Shown one piece after another: positions 40,501 to 52,380 of a DNA stretch of 64,000 bases. Position 1 is the first letter of the stretch. Every line of letters begins with the position of its first letter. A program made the translations under genes and the position numbers. The DNA is from Cercis canadensis (taxonomy: Eukaryota > Streptophyta > Magnoliopsida > Fabales > Fabaceae). The stretch lies in NCBI GenBank assembly GCA_003255065.1, contig QAOA01004423.1:248001-312000 (forward strand), in the 5' to 3' direction. The notes under the pieces were generated by a model, which saw nothing but the letters and a program-made list of their open reading frames with translations, did no database searches and was not told where the DNA came from.

Positions 40501-41015
40501 TCTGCATTAAAATTTTACAGCAGATATTCACCTNAAATTAATTCAATTGAAAAAGATCAAATTATTTCGTTTGTAAAGTCTGCATTAAAATTTTACAGCA
40601 GATATTCACCTTTTAGTAGATAGTATATAAGTACCACTATAAGTTTTTATAGAAATATGTGTCTTGGCTTTAGAATGAAGTGGTCTTTTTTCACCCTAAA
40701 CTTTTAATCAACAAAAAAAAAATGTGATGACAAAAGTTTAAAAAATGTCCTATACCTATCGATTATAAAAAAAAAAAAAAGACTACTACCTACAATTAAC
40801 ACGAGCCCTGTATTCTCTTCATAAGCCCGTATAATAAAGGACTCTTTTGAGGCCCATCAGTCTCACAATTGCTAGCCCATATTTAATCTTATCGGTCGAC
40901 CCGTCTCCTAATTCGAGTCCAAGACAAAAGCAAGACCCAAAAAAAAAAGTCTCGGTCAGAACTCAGAAGCACACGATGAAACGCAGCAACCATTCCGAAT
41001 GAAAAAGTAAATGGG
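37557..41015. other. Intergenic, no supported gene
   Basis: Over 3 kb of AT-rich DNA upstream of the divergently transcribed cyclin gene. Several A/T homopolymers occur (for example near 37826 and 38389). Open frames here are low-complexity or unrecognised. It contains the duplicated segment around the N at 40534. Confidence 0.5.
40457..40611. repeat. 77-bp direct duplication flanking an N (assembly artefact likely)
   Basis: 40457-40533 and 40535-40611 match except for two transitions, with only the N at 40534 between them. Same pattern as at 22173: probably the unmerged overlap of two contigs or haplotypes. Confidence 0.88.
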
Positions 41016-41225
41016 GATTCTATGATACTACATGAGTATGTTATACTACACTTATGTGACAATTATACATAATTTTTATATTTTATTATATATAAAATAT
41101 AATTTATTTAATTTTTTAAACAAACTTAAAAACAATTAACTTATACACATGTCATTTATTTATTGGTTATTTTTATATAGTATGACATACTACATAAATA
41201 CTAAAATAAATACTAAAAGTATCTC
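41016..41225. mobile_element. MITE-like element, copy 2 of a two-copy family
   Basis: Begins GATTCTATGATACTACATGA and ends near TATGACATACTACATAAATA. The ends form an imperfect terminal inverted repeat of about 20 bp. It is the counterpart of the element at 12437-12645, with the same block order and about the same length. Non-coding and AT-rich. Confidence 0.6.
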
Positions 41226-41340
41226 CGAAACTTCCAAAAGTATAAAACCGGGAAACTAATTGCCACCAATTCTATTTCTAACGTCTCCCCGGAACCGCGA
41301 CACTTTTCAAAATTTTCAACTGCAATTATCTTTTCCTGTG

Positions 41341-43721
41341 TTTGGCATTAGCAGTCATTCCTTTGTCCCTTCGTTCTCCAGTGTAAAGTGCGAATCTCAG
41401 AAAGCGTAAGTTATGTCATAGAATTTGAATACTTATTAAACGACCTTGGTTTTGATTCTATATTGCTTTCGAAATGCCATAAGCAAGACTGCAGAATCAA
41501 TGGAAATTCTGCTAAACAATAATAAAAATACAAGAAATTAATCGAAGTAGGGTTCTGTTAGTTTCTTGGATTAATTGAAGTGTCTTATGTAGGAATGGTC
41601 GAAATGCAACTGTAATGTTTAGCTCTGGTTCTTCTCTATAAAGCACACTGTTTGTTTGGATTGCTTTGTCCATATTTGCTTATTGTCTCAAGCTAGAATT
41701 TGATTAATGGAAGCTATTAACATATTTGCTTATGTTTCTATCATTCTTATCTCACTAGTTTTGTATGATCCATTCCTGCTTTTAGGGGTGTGTCCCCTGT
41801 CACTAGTCTTTGATTCTGCACTTGAAACGACAGAGGTTTGCAGCAATTTCTTTTCTAAATTTATAGCTTTTGTTATAGGGAAAAATGTTGTGTGAACAAT
41901 GCTGTCTCGGTGCTTGCTGTTATGACTGAATGGAGATAAAAGAAGATCTAAGTATATCATCCAATATGTTCAAAATAACTTAATCTGAAGAGCTTTTATA
42001 CTATTTTTCAGGGTCTTCACTTTACAAAGCTCGCTAGAGTAAGTGACATTCATGTTCAATTCTTCAAATCTGTTCCTCCCTCCACCCATAATTTTAGATT
42101 TATAGATAATTATTTTCTTCTGTAAATGTAAATTCTTTGTTTCTGTTTGAAGACTACAGATTAGCATTGAGAATCAACTTTATTTTTCAAGGTTGAATGA
42201 TCAGAGAAATTTTTCAATGAATTTATACAGGGATTGAGCTTTCCATGGATTGATTGATGGGGATAATTTCTTGTCGAACAATCTGTTTTCCCTCCTTAAA
42301 AAAAAAAACGTTGCATGGAAGTTTCTGTTTGCTGAATTATATTCTGGGTGGTTGTTTCATTAAGTAAATCCAGCTTGATATATCCTCATACTTAAAATTC
42401 ATAATCTTTTTTGATCTGTGTTAAAGATGATACTATCTGTCTCTACATAATAACCAATCACTTGGAAATTGTGTCAATTTTGACTGGTAAAACAGACTGC
42501 TACCTGCTGAAATTTATCAGGAAAAAAAGTAAACAAGCTTGAAATGTTGGTTTCTTTATCTTGTTGATATGTTGTTAACGTAAATTGTCTTCTTAGTTTG
42601 GTCCAATGCTCAGGAGTAAATGGTGTTATTTTTTCGTAATGCAGAATTCCTCAACTTCAGGCTACATTTTTGCACGACAGTATCCCTATTTAGAAACAAT
42701 TTCCTCTCTGGAGCTTAAGGAGTGTAGTGCTGATGATTTATCAACAAGAGACTAAATCTTGGTTTCCAAGGTCTACAATAAGAGTGGAGAGGTCAAAGAA
42801 CACGAGGAAACACTCTGAGTTGCATACATGAATATCATGGATGCTCATAGAGAGTGAGGGGTATGTTATAAAAGTGCAAAGCATTTTTAGACATTTTCAT
42901 CAGTTAAAATGATATTTCCGAGATCAAAGCATTAGACTATTTCATGCTGTTCTGGTAATGAATGGTAATCTGAAGTGGTGAGAATGGTTAATATGATGCA
43001 TACAAAGGGTGTCTTTGGTAGGGAAGCTAAAACATAGAGAGGGGAAAAATGAAGTGTAAAATGATTTTAATCCCAAATTTTCAATCTCTATATTTCTGCT
43101 TTCCCAACTTTCACCTCTACCAAACATACCCAAGTCAAATTCATCAGTCTGGTAAAACTCAACGTAGTTACGAACCTCTTTTTTCTGTTGACTAATTAAC
43201 TGGGTTTGTGCGATAGGACAAAAGCGTGAAGGCTAGATTCTATAATATTATTAATCTCCCAAGAACAAATAGGTTCACTTTTCATTTCATTTTCGAAGAA
43301 TGATCTTTTGGGGGTTGACGTGGGAGAATTCTCTCTCCTAATAGGTATTTTGTTCATCACTTATTTTAGGGGTTATATAGAATATATCATTTTTCTATCG
43401 CGAGACAGCGCCTCCAACTGGCGATTCTTGCAAGCTTGTTCTTTCTTTAGCTTTCTGAGTCATCAAAGGTAAGAAAAAGAAAAATAATGGAATTAATGAA
43501 TTGATGTGTAATGTTTTTATCTCTTTGTTCTTCTGACATATTTTAACTCAGCAGACACTATGCAGCATGAATGGTATCTAAAACATACCCAGACAAACCG
43601 TCCCTGTGACTCAGCTACAAGCCAAGAGGTAGACGTGCATAATTTATCTAACATTCTTTCTCGTATGTCTAACAAACTTTTTGACAGAATATATGCAATT
43701 TATGGACATGAACTTTTCTGA
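41341..43721 (+). other. Possible spliced transcript or decayed gene, unrecognised
   Basis: Several gene-like splice signals occur in order without a long ORF. There is a leader-like stretch with donor GTAAGT at 41406; an acceptor (TTTTTTCGTAATGCAG) ending at 42644 followed by a 36-codon open stretch to a stop at 42755; a GTAAGA donor near 43469; and a 53-codon ORF at 43560-43721 beginning MQHEWYLKHTQTN. I recognise neither peptide. It could be a long non-coding RNA, a decayed gene, or chance. Confidence 0.2.
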
Positions 43722-44215
43722 TAGGAACTTCAAATTGTGGTAGGTGCACAGAGGCCACTGGAACTTCTCTTCTTCATGGATTTTTTTTTTCCCTCCTTTA
43801 ATGCAGAATAAATATAATTAAAAGAAATTAATCTTGGTACAAGCATCCTAGTCAAGGGAATCTGAGATAAGCATCCTGGTGACGGTGACAGACAACTATC
43901 ATAGATTATAAAAACTTTGCTTGAAAGAAATAAGAAGTTTCGAGTACCATCTATATTCTATAGGCGCATTCCATGGGAAAATAAATAAAAGGTGAGGAAA
44001 CAAGCAAAAACAAAGAGTAATATGGCAACAAAAAAAAAAAAAAAAAAGAGCAATAAAATATGTTTCATCTGTAATTATTACTTTGTGCTTATATATCACA
44101 TTTAAGACAGTCTTTGCCTCGTGGTCTACCAAAAAAAAGAAAACAAAAAGCCAGTGCAGAGAATATTAACAGACGCAACCTTAAGTTGTACATTTATGAA
44201 TTGTAAAAATTGGTT
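43722..44215. other. Intergenic, no supported gene
   Basis: AT-rich with an A-tract near 44029-44047. Nothing else recognised. Confidence 0.4.
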
Positions 44216-45809
44216 AACGTTTGGACTAAAATATTGTTTTGGTCTCTTATTTTTTAACTTATTTTCAGTTTTGTCCTTGTATTCTCAATTTTGTCATTGA
44301 CTTATTTGTTCGATGGTTTCAATTAAATTTTTTTGTTTAACCATCTAAATGAATAATAGAAATGTTGATTTGGGTTGTTAAATAATTATGTGTCATAATC
44401 AATTGCCAAGTCAGACACTTCACTTGCTAAGTTATAAACTCACTATATTCTTATGTAAATTACAAATAATTAGAAAATTCATTCAATTTTATAGATCTCT
44501 TTAATTGATTACATAGGTTATTGAGGTATATCTCTATTTTATATGCAACATATGATATTTGTCCCAATGAACTAAACACACAAATATCATTTCAGTTTCA
44601 TTGTGATTAATCTATCAACTAATTGGTGATTAGACAATTAAAAACATAAAGATCAGAGATAAACACTCAATTAAGAAAAAGATAAAATCACAGATTAATT
44701 CTAAAAGGAATTACAATCGTTCATGACAGTAAAATAAGACATAATGGATGAAATTCTAAACATAGTGTAAAAACTCAAATTTGCTGTCACCAATCATTGT
44801 CTTGCCTCCTCTATGCTCCCTAAAAAATCTAAAAGTTTTTAGAGTTCTTTTTTCAAAAACCTAAAAGTAGTCATTTATACTAATTACAAATAATCCTAAT
44901 TAAAATAGGAAACAAAACTCAATCTACAAAAAATCAACATACAGCGCTGGGGGCTCTCTCTTGGAAGCGCAAGGACGCTTTGTCTCTATCCAAGATGGAG
45001 GTTGCGGGAGCTGAGGCGCCTGGAGCATAAAAAATTGGCTGGATGCATGAGTTAAGGGCTGGGGCATTACTTTTTGAGGGCCGGGGTGCTCTTTTGCTTG
45101 GTATAGGCGCGGGGGCTCTTGCTTTCTGTCTTAACCTCCAAAATCCACTATTTCTTCAATTAAAACCATGAAATTTATATATTTTAACTCAAATCTATAA
45201 AGTAACAAAAATACATTATTTAACACTAAATTTTCTCAAAAAACATGCAAAATATTAGATTGAGAATACATGAAGAATATGTATAAAATACACTCAACAA
45301 AGTAAATCCATATATTCCATAACAGAATAAATATTCATTCGAAAAAAAAGGGAAAACAAAACCTTGGAGGAAAACAAGAAGGTAATTCTCAGGCTTGTCG
45401 AGCCCTGTAGTATGGTGGTGTATTAAGCTAAATAGCTTAAATAGCTGGTTAGATTCTAAAAGGACGATATTGCTGCAATAGAGATTCATAGAGATGCAGG
45501 TGATGGGTCATCAATGGTGAAGCTGCCGTGAATAAGATGATTGGAAACGGCATCATCTTGAGCTTTACTAGTGTGATTTGGTTAGTAAAGTGTTTAATTT
45601 GGCAAAATAATTTGACGGTGACACATTACTATTTAACGTTCAAATCAACATTTTCATAACTCATTTAGACAATAATTAGATGAAAGAATTTAATTAAAGC
45701 AAAATAAATGAGTCAAGACAAGACGAAATTGAAAATAGTTTGTACTCAAGAACAAAATTAATATCGCTTTCAAAGTGAAATACCAAAATAATATTTTACT
45801 GTTAACGTT
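44216..45809. mobile_element. Non-autonomous element with ~200-bp terminal inverted repeats
   Basis: The first roughly 200 bp (from AACGTTTGGACTAAAATATTG) and the reverse complement of the last roughly 200 bp (from AACGTTAACAGTAAAATATT) align along their whole length with substitutions. Shared blocks in the same order include TTTTGGT, TTTCA, AATTTTGT, TTTCAATTAAAT-like, AAATGTTGATTTG and TTAAATA. Long inverted ends on a 1.6 kb element without a transposase are typical of Mutator-like non-autonomous elements. A clear 9-bp target duplication was not found. The interior contains a GC-rich repetitive block at about 44940-45130. Confidence 0.65.
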
Positions 45810-47448
45810 TGTTTTCATTCGGGAGTGTGCAGCCTGCTAAATATAAACCGTTGAAATATAGAAGGGATAAAAGGGAAAAAATGAGAAGTGTCACTGCCAG
45901 CAATTATTTAGCTGGATCCAGTCTGTTGCATTGAACCTAAACAGAGTAGCGTAACAAAGCCCTTGTTCGATTACCAATTTACAGATACTGTGAAATCCAA
46001 AGTATAGTGACCGTTGAAGCAGCTTGAGACGTTGAAGGGTTGTTACGCGGGAAAAAGCGCGTGAATGATTTTGCAACCAGTCATCTAACGTATGTGTTTC
46101 ATAATGGAGCATATATTGTGTTGCTTCTTTTGCCCTGGGATATTTTTAGTGTGCAACAAACAAGACTAACAGATAGACTTTGTGACTTTTTTAACTTTTT
46201 TTTGTTTATAAAATTGAATTTCTACGGAAATCTCGTGCGGGAAAGTGCTTCTTAAATAAAGGAGGAGCTAGAGTTAAAAACTACCCTCGTAACCGCTCGG
46301 CGCGCACTTCCTCCCATTTGCATCACCACGTCATCCGATTTCCGACCACTGCCCAGAGAGCACGTTTCCGGTGGCGGTGTCCGAGAGGAGAGTGCGATTC
46401 GAGGAGTCAATAAACAATCCAAACGTCTGGTGATAATTTCAGAGGAAGTGATTCTCCGTTTGCTTCTATCTAGCTTTTCAGCATTGTCCTCTTGCTTGGG
46501 TATTTTTCTGAATTACAGAGGATCGCTTAAACAAGGTGCCTGATCGATCTCTTATTCCATTCCTTCCACATTGTGATGATAATTTGTTCCTTTTTGAGGT
46601 TTTCGTCTGGAATTTGTTGCCCGCACGACAAGGAAAATTTTGGTTTTGATTTGAGATTTTGGATAGGCAATTTTCTTGCATTATTGCGATGATTTAATCA
46701 AATTCTGGCCAATGAAATGATAGTTGGTCCTTGTAGAATTTATAAAAAAAATCCTCGTAAGTAAAAAGTCAAAAATTAAAAAAAATATTGAGTCAATAAT
46801 TTTGCGTTTGTGGTGTGAAAAGAAAGATGCTGTCAAAATTGTACCAACATTAGTTGACAAGTTGCGCCATCACATGCTAATGAAAATGATCGTCATTAGA
46901 TGTTCAGATTGCATCATCCACTTGGGATTCTATTGGAAAAAGTGAAATGATTAGTAATATTAAGACCAATGTAATTGAAAACTCACAAGTGTTTCTAAGT
47001 TTTAAAAGGCTTTATCTGTTCTGTGATTTCTAATACTTCAGAAACAAGCTGTGAGTTGCATTTGGCGGATCATACCACTGTAAGATTAAGGTAAGTTTAA
47101 TCACCAGATGGTATGACAAGTCAAAGCTTATCTTTATAGTTCGGCTCATCAACCATATTCCTTTTTTGCCAATTTCCTTTTCATCCTGTGATCTAAACCA
47201 ACGTGGAAGACTTACCTTAATCATATAAAAGGACATGACAGAAAGATAAGGTTGAATCTGCATACTCATCCCCATTAAAAAAATTTCTCTCTTTGTCTTG
47301 CTCACTATATTTTGACGTTGGGTAGAGCCATCAGCAAATAGATTTCACATATCCTATCTTTCTATGATGTGCTTTTATAAGGTTAAGATTCCTGAGCTTT
47401 CAGAGAGATTTGATTTGAATTTTTTGTGCTGCAGTTGAGCATAAACTG
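45810..47448 (+). promoter_or_regulatory. BT gene upstream region and probable leader with intron
   Basis: A GC-richer stretch at about 46280-46530 looks like a promoter edge and 5' UTR (TTAAATAAA near 46253 may serve as the TATA-like element). A leader intron is plausible: a donor near 46535 (AACAAG|GTGCCT) and an acceptor at 47428-47434 (GTGCTGCAG), just before the ATG at 47449. This is inferred from splice consensus only. Confidence 0.35.
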
Positions 47449-49744
47449 ATGGCTAACATGGACAGCAACTGTTGCAAGTCTCTCCAAGATGCCAAGAAAT
47501 TTACTCCGGTACCACCTCCTTTGCCTCGTCCAGCAGCAGCCAATTGTCCTTGCAAGGGGGATCTGGTGATAAGTAATTCACCACCAAGAGGACGCAGCTA
47601 TGTCTCTACAGCAACAAGAGATATGTGGGAGCGCTTATTCGATGAAGGTTATAAAGCAGATGTTTACATTAATACTGATAATGGTGGCATTGTTTATGCG
47701 CATTCTAACATTCTTGTAAGTTCATTCATTCCAATTGATTTTGTATCGTATAAAATGCTGTTCCGTTTGATATTTTGGTCCTAACTGATAGATTACATGA
47801 CAGCACATATAGTTTTCATTGAGGGACTTAAAAATTACACAGTCAGAACATAAACTGCAATGAACTGCCCATGTTGTTTTATATGAAATAGTCATAAACA
47901 TTACAAGTTATTCTCTATGTTTAGTATGGTATAGATAAGCTAGTTACTAGTAGATGCTACTTTTAAGAGGTTTTTAGGGGAAAAATGATACTAACTCGTA
48001 GAAGTTTAAAATACTGAAATGCCAGTTAGACCTATTTTGAGGTAAAATAGGACCTGGAGCTCTATCTGTTTATATGTGGATGCCCGGAATGCATTACTTG
48101 TATGACCTGATGCAATACGTAGTTGTCCATATTCTATCATAAAAAATTGTGCTGTAACTGGATTTTTTTACATCATCTTCTTGAACCAATTCATCATGGA
48201 TGCCGCTCACTTGATACTATTTGAGCAGGCTATGGCTTCTCCTGTAATGAGAGGCATGTTAAAGCCAGTAAGTCGCCATCATCACCGACGATCAATCTCA
48301 ATCCGTGGTGTTCCACATGATGCAGTCCGAGCTTTTATACGATATTTGTACTCTTCTTGGTATGTTTCATTTTTCTATGAAGCTCAGAGTTATTGAATTG
48401 AGTTTCAGAGTAGAAGTTGTTAACACTGGTCAAACCACAGATGCAGACTTGATTTCTTGATTGATCTAGTCAAGTCCTTCCATCCAATCCCATATAACAA
48501 TTCTATTGATCCTTGTAGTTCATGATAACTGATAACTCTAGCGAAGGGAGATGGAGTTTCTGGAAAAATAGACAAACTGAACTTAACTAGATCAATTAGA
48601 AAATAGGAGGGATGTGATTGAAACAATTGAAAATTGAGGGGGTTTGGGATTCAAACCATGAAGAAGGAAAGAGGAAAGGCTCTTACGTATATTTTTGGTA
48701 ACCAAAGGAAATAAAGAGAAAAACTACACTATAGGGAAAGCAACAGCCATCTTATATGTATTTTATTTTACTGTTATTTATGTTGATCTGATTTTAAAGG
48801 GCTCTACTTTCATAGTTATGAGAAAGAAGAAATGGAGGAATTCGTCTTGCATTTGTTGGTGCTGTCACATGCATTTGTGGTCCCCCACTTGAAGCGTGAA
48901 TGTGAAGAGAAGCTACAGGTGGGTTTGCTCAACGTAGACAATGTAGTCGACATATTACAACTTTCACTACTGTGCAACGCTCCCCGGCTTAGCCTCATTT
49001 GTCACCGTATGATCCTAGTTCATTTTAAAGCTGTTTCAGAGTCTGAAGGGTGGAAAACAATGAAGGAGAGCCACCCAATTCTAGAAAAGGAACTCCTGGA
49101 ATCCGTGATTGAGGAAGAAAATGTAAGGCTTTTTATTTTTTTTCGTGTCTTTCCAATTTATCTTGCACCATGAGAACTGTGAAGACTTCCTTCTCTAAAT
49201 GCTTTTGGATGAAATGTTTATCAGAGAAAAAAGGAAAGGATCAGAAAAATTAATGAGAGGAAGATCTATATGCAATTATACGAGGCAATGGAAGCTCTTG
49301 TTCACATATGTAGAGATGGTTGTCGAACGATTGGTCCTCATGATAAAGACTTCAAAGCAAACCAGGCACCCTGTGGTTATGCAGCCTGCAAGGGTCTAGA
49401 ATTGCTTGTTCGTCATTTTGCTGGCTGCAAGTTGAGAGTTCCGGGTGGCTGCATTCATTGCAAGAGGATGTGGCAACTATTGGAGTTACATTCTCGACTA
49501 TGTGCTGATTCCAGTAGCTGTAGAGTTCCTTTATGCAGGTAAGATCTACAGTATATCTGAGATTTCACTTAATGCAGCTCAAATTTCCGCCTAAATTTCT
49601 ACAAATTCTGTCATTTTCAGGAACTTCAAGGATAGAATATCAAAACAAAGCAAGAAAGACGAAATTAGGTGGAGAATATTGGTTGAGAAAATCTTGAGAA
49701 CAAAGGGCATTGCGGTAGCACCATTCTTCGAACGGCAATTGTGA
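47449..49744 (+). CDS. BT: BTB and TAZ domain protein (BT4/BT5-like)
   Basis: Plant-specific scaffold joining a BTB domain (CUL3 binding, dimerisation) to a CBP-type TAZ zinc finger; relatives act in gametophyte development and in nutrient, hormone and stress responses. Five exons (47449-47715, 48229-48359, 48816-49122, 49225-49538, 49621-49744) give 380 residues. The N-terminus is Pro-rich ([11 protein letters not shown]). BTB covers about residues 60-165: [23 protein letters not shown], then [28 protein letters not shown] helical BACK-like linker follows ([27 protein letters not shown]). The TAZ finger, about residues 250-350, keeps regularly spaced Cys/His residues ([36 protein letters not shown]). 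The C-terminal tail includes a basic [15 protein letters not shown] segment, the position of a calmodulin-binding region in relatives. It sits between the cyclin and formin genes, as recalled for Arabidopsis BT5 and BT4. Confidence 0.95.
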
Positions 49745-50769
49745 TGTTTCATGGAAACAGAATGCAGTTGATCTAGAACCAGCTTGAAGTTGTAGATTTG
49801 TATGTCCTGTGTTAGTGAGAATTCACCCAAAAGGGTTTAATGTTACTCATTTATATGTCTATAGAAAACCATGAAGCAGAGAAACACTTCCTTAACATTT
49901 CTTCTCTTCTTTATCTGCTGTTGTTTTGGAATTCTTTCTACTCTTTTGCTTCTTTGATTTCTCGGGAGTTGCTATACATATGCGGCAAATAGAGATGTTA
50001 CTGTAGTTAGATTTTCTATGTTTTAACGCCAATATGGATCAATCTTCTTTTCTCACATACAACTCGTCCAAAAGAGAGAAAGAGAGAGGGAGGGCTGGCG
50101 GGGGGTAGCACTGCACCGAGGCTACAGCTTGTTTCCTAGATTCTGGAATTAAGCACCTAATTGGTTGTTACATGCGGAATTCAGATTCCTTGAAGTGCGT
50201 TGGATGTTTTTAAATCAACTGTTCGAATTTTTGTATTTCATAGGTATATACTAGGTATAAAATGTCGTTAACAAGATAAAGACCTGAGTCTTCTTTGGCA
50301 TTTTGAACGAAGGCGTTAGGAATATCTTGATGGCTTCAATAGAAGTTTGGTGGCAATTTCAATAAAAGGACCCATGGATGGCACCGAGTATATAAAAAGA
50401 AATCTTAGGACCACTCCATGAATGATCGTATTGCTGATTACCTGCTGCATGCCGTTTTAGTTAACATTCATGAACTGTTTATATTCTTTTTGTGTTGACA
50501 TTGAACTGTTTATGTTAGATTCTGTTTGTCGTGACATTGTTACTCTGTCGTCAATGTTATTCGTTGCTGTTTCAGTCATTCACCTACCACTTTTTATTTG
50601 AATTTTACTATCGAACGATAAACACATAAATTCATTTATTGTAGCGGGCATAGAGTACACAAATTGTTGTTATTCATGGTGCATTTTCTATTTTTTAGTT
50701 TATTATAGTGTATGTTAAAACTTGACATAAAAGATTTAGTTGTATTAGAAGAAAATGTCTTTTATATAG
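49745..50769. other. Intergenic 3' of the BT gene
   Basis: About 1 kb after the BT stop, including its probable 3' UTR. A GA-rich patch lies near 50073-50110. No gene recognised. Confidence 0.45.
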
Positions 50770-50936
50770 GTGCCTATCACATTAAAAAAAATATCAAATT
50801 ATTTGTTAGTGGTATATGGTTATTATATATATATATGATTATCACTTTTAAATATAAATAAAATAATCACAAATATAAACATAATAATTACATAATAAGA
50901 AAATAGTTTGGTTATTTTACACTTTATGATAGGCAC
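50770..50936. mobile_element. Small MITE-like element
   Basis: The ends GTGCCTATCA (50770-50779) and TGATAGGCAC (50927-50936) are perfect 10-bp inverted repeats, with weaker complementarity further in (CATTAAAA/ACTTTATG region). The interior is about 150 bp of nearly pure A/T with no ORF. Confidence 0.55.
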
Positions 50937-52380
50937 TTGCTTGAAAAATACTTTCTTTTAGCATCATTGAGTTTTTTATAGAAGTTTTAGTATCCTATAA
51001 TAATAAGCTTTTTTTTTTTTGAATTATTTATGGTTTACTTGTTAAACAAAAATAACTTGTTCACTCAAGAAGATGAACAATTTGGGATCCTGGCGCCCCG
51101 GGAGTATGAGAAAGAAGAGAAGAGCAAGGGGTAAAAGCATTCAAAGGCTTTTTTCTTGGGCCGCCCATGCTTGTGTATTAGCAATCGCGGGCAATTAGCT
51201 CGTGACCTTTTTTTAAAAAAAAAAAAAAAATAGCTGATAGACGATGAGAATTTCCCAACTAATGGAATGTGCATAAAGTCCATGTAAACTCTCAGTCTCC
51301 AGAAACGGGAAATCCATTGGGGTCACGGATTCTCATCTTCTCTATTGTGGAAGAGTGAACAATTATACGGTAGATTTACCCAAACTACAAGTGCAGATAA
51401 TGTTGAAGACATTTTGTTATTTGCAGCCAAAAGATTGAGAAGGTAAATGTGTTTTATGTTATCCGATTGCTGCTAGGTTTATACGAGAGCAATCATTATA
51501 GCTGCTCTTCCTGAATGACCCGTTCTTTCTACTATTCTGGAAAGAGATCACGGAAATGGCTTTCATTTTCCTCTGGTATGCTTACTTTAAGCTTTATTTA
51601 TCTTCCAGCACTCTGAAAACTGGTTCATCTACCATTGGAAATTATTTGATTGGAACGTTTAGGAATTCAATACTGCATTTGCGATGGTGTAGGATGTGTT
51701 GTGGAAATTTTTCAGAGCGGCATTTCTACAGTCAGTTTGTGGTTGTCACCTTGTGTTCCCTGAACATCGCTTGAGTTAAAACTTGTACCCATCTGTCCCT
51801 TTCCAAGAAGCTGTTGTAAATTTTACATGCCATGAATAGATTAAAGGAATTGCTGCAAAACTGTCATTTATTATTAATAATTGATTCAAAAAATACATAC
51901 AAGAGCCTCTTAGGTAAAATTAAAACATTCTACAATGTGAAAATGTGTGGGACTCTGATCTAATAAAACCTATCTTAACTATGGCATATGTGTTGGAGTT
52001 GAATAAACAAAAAGATGCGTGTCCTGCACTTCCCATTTGGAAATCAAATTCTGCTTCATATGATGAGAGCAGATGGTATGGATCTTTGCCACCCTTTTCT
52101 GTTAACCAGGAAATCCTTTCAACAGGTTGTTCTTCTCCCTGTGCTATAACTGTTTGATGTTCAACCTCATCGATCCATGCTCTTGACATTTTCATACCTA
52201 ATACTGTCCTCCTTTACTATTACTTGCGGATGGGAATATCTTGGTATTGTAAAATTTGGTTTGAAGCATTTACTTAGTGAACCTATTCTTGGAATGTGGG
52301 TAATTAACTTACATCTGTGGAAACATTCATTTCCTTTCACTGTCCTCCTGAGAGACTATTGTTGCTTCATATTCACAATA
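50937..52380. other. Intergenic 3' of the formin gene
   Basis: About 1.4 kb. A minus-strand open frame at 51920-52195 (91 codons) has mixed, coding-like composition and lies directly past the formin stop, so it could be formin 3' UTR or an unrecognised small ORF. Nothing else stands out. Confidence 0.4.
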
